Source: Planctomycetota bacterium
GTDB taxonomy: Bacteria > Planctomycetota > Planctomycetia > Gemmatales > Gemmataceae
Reading direction: 5' to 3'
Assembly: GCA_016200155.1 (NCBI GenBank)
Contig: JACQFG010000131.1
Location: 1 to 9,466, forward strand
DNA: 9,466 bases
Below the pieces are notes generated by a model. It was not told where the DNA came from. It made no database searches and saw only the letters and a program-made list of their open reading frames with translations. Positions 6,285-9,466 of this stretch are shown here, in pieces. Position numbers and translations under genes: made by a program. Position 1 is the first letter of the stretch; each line of letters begins with the position of its first letter.

Positions 6285-7451
6285 TCAAAACGTCTGGAAA
6301 CAACTCTTGCAAAAGCGCTGGCCCGGAATGCCGACGACCTTCTTGCCGCAGCTCGGACAGGGTCCTTCCTGCGGCGGAGCCGGCGCGGGCTTCGGCGCCG
6401 CGGCCGGCGCGGGCTTGGGCGGGGCCGGCGGCGGCGCGGGTTGAATTGCGGCGGGCGGCGGCGCGGTTGGCGCAGCCCTCACCGGACTGGGCGGCGGCGC
6501 GGCCTTGATCGCCTCCGCTGGAATTGCCTGGGCGGGCTGCTGGATGAACACCGGCGGCCGCTCGCCGTGCTTGGCGCGCTCGTTGAAACGCACGACATTG
6601 ACGCCGAACTGAATCGCGTCGCCGTCAATGAGCGGGGTCGGGGCCGTCACGGGCTTGCCGTTCAGCAGCGTGCCGTTGCGCGACTGGTTGTCTTCGAGCA
6701 AATAGCGTCCGTCGGGCTGTCGGGTGATCTTCAGATGCGTGGGCTCGACCCCCTTGGCGCCGAAGGCGATGAAGATGAGGCTCGATTTCTCGGACGTGCC
6801 CATGGTGATGACGTCGTTGCCGAGGATCATCTGCCGGCCCGCGCGAAAGCCGCCTTCGACGGTCAACCAGGCTTCCTTGAGGATGACCTGGGCCAGGCCG
6901 ATAAAGAAGCCGATGAACAGACCGAGCAGGACAAACGACAGGGCCCGGCTCGACATGGAGCTGGCGAGCAGACTGATGGGGACGAAAAAGACGCCGGCAA
7001 AGAACCCGCCCAGGCCGCCGCCGATCAGGCCGTTGCGGACCTTCTTGAAGTTGCGTTCGAAAAGGCCCTCGGTGACGCCGATGCCAAGGCCGATCAATGT
7101 CCAGCCGATGACCCGGGTCATGAAGCCGAGCACCTTGATGTCTTGAAAGATGCTGAAGATACAGGTGCCGAGCAGCGTACCGATCAGGCCGCCGATCAAT
7201 CCGCCGGCGAAACCGAAGGCGGTTCGTTTGGCGAGGTTGAAAAACTGCGGATTGGTCAGGCCGGATGCGAGGCTTACGCCGCCGCCGATGGCGATCGACA
7301 CGACGGTCGCCATGACGATGGCAAGAAAGGTCGCGAGCTTGCCGACTTCGTCGATCCAGTAATGGAACGGCAATTCCGTGATAAGCCAGCTTGCAAACGC
7401 GGCCCAGCCGCCGAGCAAGCAACTCCACACGATCAAGCGAAACAACGACAT
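6285..7451 (-). CDS. Polytopic membrane protein with FHA domain, Pro/Ala linker and C-terminal zinc ribbon
   Basis: 388 residues. About six glycine-rich membrane segments lie within residues 4-190, then an FHA domain (about 205-285), a Pro/Ala-rich linker (about 300-362), and a zinc ribbon with C365-x2-C368 and C381-x2-C384. FHA domains bind phosphothreonine peptides. Here Y-L-L-E-D-N-Q-S-R-N-G-T-L-L-N-G (250-265) is well kept, but the usual G-R is G218-T219 and the S-x-x-H is P-T-H239, so the phosphate-binding Arg and Ser appear to be missing. The membrane part contains two related units of about 60 residues (R76-F131, R139-L191), each with a G-G-x-x-G-G run and an I-G-x-x-x-G segment. Planctomycetes often combine FHA domains with Ser/Thr kinases and von Willebrand proteins; a signalling or scaffold role is inferred. 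ATGs exist upstream (7484, 7586) but AGGAG 7 bases before 7451 decides the start. Confidence 0.88.
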   Translation of the reverse strand: MSLFRLIVWSCLLGGWAAFASWLITELPFHYWIDEVGKLATFLAIVMATVVSIAIGGGVSLASGLTNPQFFNLAKRTAFGFAGGLIGGLIGTLLGTCIFSIFQDIKVLGFMTRVIGWTLIGLGIGVTEGLFERNFKKVRNGLIGGGLGGFFAGVFFVPISLLASSMSSRALSFVLLGLFIGFFIGLAQVILKEAWLTVEGGFRAGRQMILGNDVITMGTSEKSSLIFIAFGAKGVEPTHLKITRQPDGRYLLEDNQSRNGTLLNGKPVTAPTPLIDGDAIQFGVNVVRFNERAKHGERPPVFIQQPAQAIPAEAIKAAPPPSPVRAAPTAPPPAAIQPAPPPAPPKPAPAAAPKPAPAPPQEGPCPSCGKKVVGIPGQRFCKSCFQTF

Positions 7452-7458
7452 CGAAAGG

Positions 7459-7463
7459 CTCCT
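7459..7463 (-). promoter_or_regulatory. Ribosome binding site choosing the FHA protein start
   Basis: Minus-strand AGGAG is 7 bases before the ATG at 7451-7449. The alternative upstream starts would add a Cys/Arg-rich segment coded partly by the palindrome and have no such site. Confidence 0.65.
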
Positions 7464-7517
7464 GACCGAAACAGCTACGTTCATCAATCTATGGCAACGC
7501 GCGCATCGGTGCAAGCA

Positions 7518-7579
7518 GTCAGAGCCTGAAGCGTAAGCGAGGGGTACCCGAATCCTTCGCTTACGCTTCAGGCTCTGAC
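7518..7579. repeat. 23-bp perfect inverted repeat between the FHA gene and pdxA
   Basis: Bases 7518-7540 are exactly complementary to 7557-7579 (right arm begins TCGCTTACGCTTCAGGCTC). Adding two G-T pairs, the stem extends inward to 28 pairs with a 6-base loop at 7546-7551. The genes on both sides point away, so termination is not its purpose. It ends only 6 bases before the first pdxA ATG. Its core matches the in-gene repeat at 654-672 at 17 of 19 bases. Confidence 0.88.
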
Positions 7580-7581
7580 AA

Positions 7582-7587
7582 TACAAT
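7582..7587 (+). promoter_or_regulatory. Possible -10 element of pdxA
   Basis: TACAAT matches the -10 consensus at 5 of 6 bases and lies immediately right of the palindrome, overlapping the first ATG (7586) and 7 bases before the second (7595). The -35 is poor (CTTACG, 16 bases upstream). If used, pdxA would be leaderless from 7595. Confidence 0.25.
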
Positions 7588-8578
7588 GACGCACATGGCG
7601 ACTCGACCGCGACTCCTGATCACCCTCGGCGACGTTGCCGGCATTGGGCCGGAGGTCGTCGTCAAGGCATGGCGCGAGCTGCAAGCGATTTGCGAGCCGA
7701 TCGTCGTCGGCGACGTCGAGTCGATGCGCCGGGCGGTGCGGTTTGCGAATCCCCCTCTCGCCGTTGTGGCGATGCCTGCACCTCCGACGGCAGACGTGAT
7801 ACCAGTCCTGCAAGCGACGAAACAAGACCTGCGCGGCATCAAGCTCGTCCAGGTCAGCGCCGCGTGCGGACAGGCGGCTTACGACTTCCTCTGTACCGCC
7901 ATCGACCGCGTGCTGGCGCAGGAAGCGGACGGCATCGTCACCTTGCCGTTGCACAAGGAAGGACTGCACGCTGCGGGCCTGCGCTATCCGGGGCACACCG
8001 AGATCCTCGCCGAGCGGACCGGCGTCAAGGAGTTCGGCATGATGCTGTACGCCCCGCCGCCGCACGGCATCGGCGTCGTCCATGTCACGCTGCACATGGC
8101 ATTGCAGGACGTTTTCCGCCACATCACGACGGCGGCGGTGCTGGAGAAAATCCATTTGCTGAACGGCGTGATGGGCAAACTTTGCGATCACTCGCCTCGT
8201 CTTGCAGTCGCCGCCCTCAACCCGCACGCCAGCGACGGCGGCCTGTTCGGCGCCGAGGAGACGAAAATCCTCATGCCCGCCATCGAACGCGGCAAGCAAG
8301 CCGGCATCGACGTTGCCGGCCCGCTCCCCGCGGATACGCTGTTCGTGCAGGCGTCGCGCGGCAAGTTCGACGGCATCGTCGCGATGTACCACGATCAGGG
8401 TCACATCGCCCTGAAGCTGCTGACCGGACTCGCCGCCGTCAACGTCACACTCGGATTGCCGATCGTCCGCACCAGCGTCGCCCACGGGACGGCCTACGAC
8501 ATCGCTGGCAAAGGCATCGCCGATCACCGGTCGCTGCTGGAGGCCGCACGCGTGGCGGCCAAACTCGTCGGATCCTAG
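7586..8578 (+). CDS. pdxA: 4-hydroxythreonine-4-phosphate dehydrogenase
   Basis: 330 residues, usual length for PdxA. It oxidises 4-phosphooxy-L-threonine with NAD in the DXP-dependent pathway to pyridoxal phosphate, in the cytoplasm. Visible signatures are T-L-G-D-V-A-G-I-G-P-E (13-23; more often GDPAG), T-L-P-L-H-K-E-G (119-126), Y-P-G-H-T-E (134-139), and the three metal-binding histidines: H170 in V-T-L-H-M-A-L, H214 in N-P-H-A-S-D-G-G, H269 in Y-H-D-Q-G-H. The C-terminal R-T-S-V-A-H-G-T-A-Y-D-I-A-G-K-G is typical. Paralogues acting on threonate phosphates exist, so pdxA is likely but not certain. Neither ATG (7586 or 7595) has a Shine-Dalgarno; the second gives MATRPRLLITLGD, equally compatible with the family. 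No other vitamin B6 gene is nearby. Confidence 0.94.
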   Translation: MTHMATRPRLLITLGDVAGIGPEVVVKAWRELQAICEPIVVGDVESMRRAVRFANPPLAVVAMPAPPTADVIPVLQATKQDLRGIKLVQVSAACGQAAYDFLCTAIDRVLAQEADGIVTLPLHKEGLHAAGLRYPGHTEILAERTGVKEFGMMLYAPPPHGIGVVHVTLHMALQDVFRHITTAAVLEKIHLLNGVMGKLCDHSPRLAVAALNPHASDGGLFGAEETKILMPAIERGKQAGIDVAGPLPADTLFVQASRGKFDGIVAMYHDQGHIALKLLTGLAAVNVTLGLPIVRTSVAHGTAYDIAGKGIADHRSLLEAARVAAKLVGS

Positions 8579-8583
8579 CCGGC

Positions 8584-8612
8584 TGCGGCGTAGCAGGTTT
8601 TGCTACGCCGCA
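8584..8612. repeat. 12-bp perfect hairpin between pdxA and the sulfatase gene
   Basis: TGCGGCGTAGCA (8584-8595), loop GGTTT, TGCTACGCCGCA (8601-8612). It starts 5 bases after the pdxA stop, so it may act as a terminator or mRNA 3'-end stabiliser, but no T run follows. It shows no clear likeness to the other palindromes in the window. Confidence 0.75.
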
Positions 8613-8622
8613 AGCGGCAAAC

Positions 8623-8629
8623 AAGGGGG
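8623..8629 (+). promoter_or_regulatory. Ribosome binding site of the sulfatase gene
   Basis: AAGGGGG is 7 bases before the ATG at 8637 and just right of the 8584-8612 hairpin. It supports this start together with the signal peptide. Confidence 0.55.
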
Positions 8630-8636
8630 TTCACTG

Positions 8637-9466
8637 ATGCGCTACATCGTCACGTTGATGGTTCTCATCGCGGCCGTGGTCCCCGCTTGCGCCCAGGAAA
8701 AGAAACGTCCCAACGTCGTCTTCCTCTTCACCGACGATCAGCGCGCCGACACCATCGCCGCCCTCGGCAACCAGCACATCAAGACGCCCAACCTCGACAA
8801 GCTCGTTCGCAAGGGCACGGCATTCAAGAACGCTTACTGCATGGGCGCGATGCAGGGGGCTGTCTGCGTCCCGTCGCGGGCCATGGTCATGAGCGGCCGC
8901 ACGCTGTTCAAGATCAACTCGAACCTGCAAGGAATCCCGACCTGGCCGGCGGCATTCGCCAAGGTTGGTTATCGAACGTTCATCACCGGCAAGTGGCACA
9001 ATGAACCCGCCTCCGCTCTCGCTGCTTTCAGCGCCGGCAAGGCCGTCTTCTTCGGCGGCATGGGCAATCCCTACGCCCTGCCGATCGCCGACATCACGCC
9101 CAAGCGCACCCTCACCGAGAAGAAGCTCAGCGGCAAGCATTCGTGCGAACTCTTTGCCGACAACGCCGTCGAGTTCATCAAGAAGCAGAAAGGAGCAGAT
9201 GCGCCGTTCGTCTGTTACGTCGCCTTCAACGGCCCGCACGACCCGCGCACGGCCCCGCAGGAGTATCACGATCTCTACAAGGACAAGAAGCCGCCGCTGC
9301 CGCCCAACTTCCGGCCGACGCATCCCTTTTACAACAACCCCGACATCACCGGCCGCGATGAACGGCTCGCTCCGTGGCCGCGCACCAAGGAGATCGTGCA
9401 GCAGCATCTGACCGACTATTATGCTTACATCAGCTTCCTCGACGCCCAGGTCGGCCGCATCCTGGA
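8637..9466 (+). CDS. Exported type I sulfatase, C-terminus outside window
   Basis: 276 codons are visible and the gene continues past the window. A signal peptide (MRYIVTLMVLIAAVVPACA, cleavage likely before Q20) predicts Sec export; C18 is not in a good lipobox. The alkaline-phosphatase-fold sulfatase domain starts at R-P-N-V-V-F-L-F-T-D-D-Q (24-35; D33 and D34 bind calcium). C77-V-P-S-R81 is the CxPSR motif, whose Cys is converted to formylglycine, the catalytic residue, by a maturation enzyme. M-S-G-R and G-K-W-H (about 116-119) are further active-site elements. Sulfatases hydrolyse sulfate esters; planctomycetes carry many, often for sulfated polysaccharides, and the substrate here cannot be told. 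It follows pdxA on the same strand by 58 bases with a hairpin between, so co-transcription is uncertain. Confidence 0.95.
   Translation, partial: MRYIVTLMVLIAAVVPACAQEKKRPNVVFLFTDDQRADTIAALGNQHIKTPNLDKLVRKGTAFKNAYCMGAMQGAVCVPSRAMVMSGRTLFKINSNLQGIPTWPAAFAKVGYRTFITGKWHNEPASALAAFSAGKAVFFGGMGNPYALPIADITPKRTLTEKKLSGKHSCELFADNAVEFIKKQKGADAPFVCYVAFNGPHDPRTAPQEYHDLYKDKKPPLPPNFRPTHPFYNNPDITGRDERLAPWPRTKEIVQQHLTDYYAYISFLDAQVGRIL

Noticed and set aside
5037..7529. An 830-codon open frame on the plus strand spanning the amidotransferase-fold gene, the FHA gene and the palindrome between them.
   Set aside because: It is antisense to two well-supported genes, shows no recognisable domain, is rich in Arg/Asp/Ala as expected from mirrored GC-rich codons, and crosses a perfect inverted repeat.
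7568..8527. A 319-codon minus-strand open frame opposite pdxA.
   Set aside because: PdxA motifs are complete on the plus strand, and the antisense frame has no domain and no ribosome site.
3794..8612. A CRISPR array made of the palindromic repeats.
   Set aside because: The palindromes are single or paired, far apart, of different sequence, and have no regular spacers or cas genes.

Overview
The window looks like chromosomal DNA of a planctomycete (phylum Planctomycetota). The lineage call rests on gene content: a PSCyt1-DUF1549 protein (planctomycete-type cytochrome c domain fused to DUF1549), an exported CxPSR sulfatase, an FHA/zinc-ribbon membrane protein, and a small-protein/HNH-nuclease pair of a kind common in planctomycetes and cyanobacteria. 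DNA is GC-rich, many antisense frames are open by chance, and Shine-Dalgarno sequences are present for some genes and absent for others. The order or genus cannot be told from this piece.

Layout: (1) 1-1594, minus, 3'-truncated PSCyt1-DUF1549 protein. (2) 1595-1799, divergent spacer. (3) 1800-2090 and 2097-2519, plus, a two-gene unit of a 96-residue protein and an HNH endonuclease. (4) 2542-3783, minus, argG (argininosuccinate synthase), convergent with the HNH gene. (5) 3784-3913, divergent spacer with a REP-like inverted pair and a promoter whose start would make the next mRNA leaderless. (6) 3914-4987, plus, PA0069/SPL-type radical SAM protein. (7) 4988-5045, convergent spacer with a three-copy hairpin. 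(8) 5046-6200 and 6285-7451, both minus: a membrane-anchored amidotransferase-fold protein and, upstream of it, a polytopic FHA/zinc-ribbon protein, with a perfect 20-bp inverted repeat between them. (9) 7452-7585, divergent spacer with a 23-bp perfect inverted repeat. (10) 7586-8578, plus, pdxA (vitamin B6 synthesis). (11) 8637-9466, plus, 3'-truncated exported sulfatase. There is no gene-free stretch longer than about 205 bases.

The genes do not form one pathway. argG and pdxA are housekeeping biosynthesis genes. The DUF1549 protein and the sulfatase are exported proteins of the kind planctomycetes carry in large numbers. The HNH pair and the FHA/amidotransferase-fold pair are the two candidate functional modules of unknown role.

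The most unusual signal lies between the genes. Five of the seven intergenic spacers carry a palindrome, each different in detail. Two of them (6226-6273 and 7518-7579) share a 19-base core, and the same core occurs once inside the coding sequence of the DUF1549 gene (654-674), where it appears to have added about ten in-frame residues. This points to a dispersed, probably mobile, palindromic repeat family that colonises spacers and sometimes genes.
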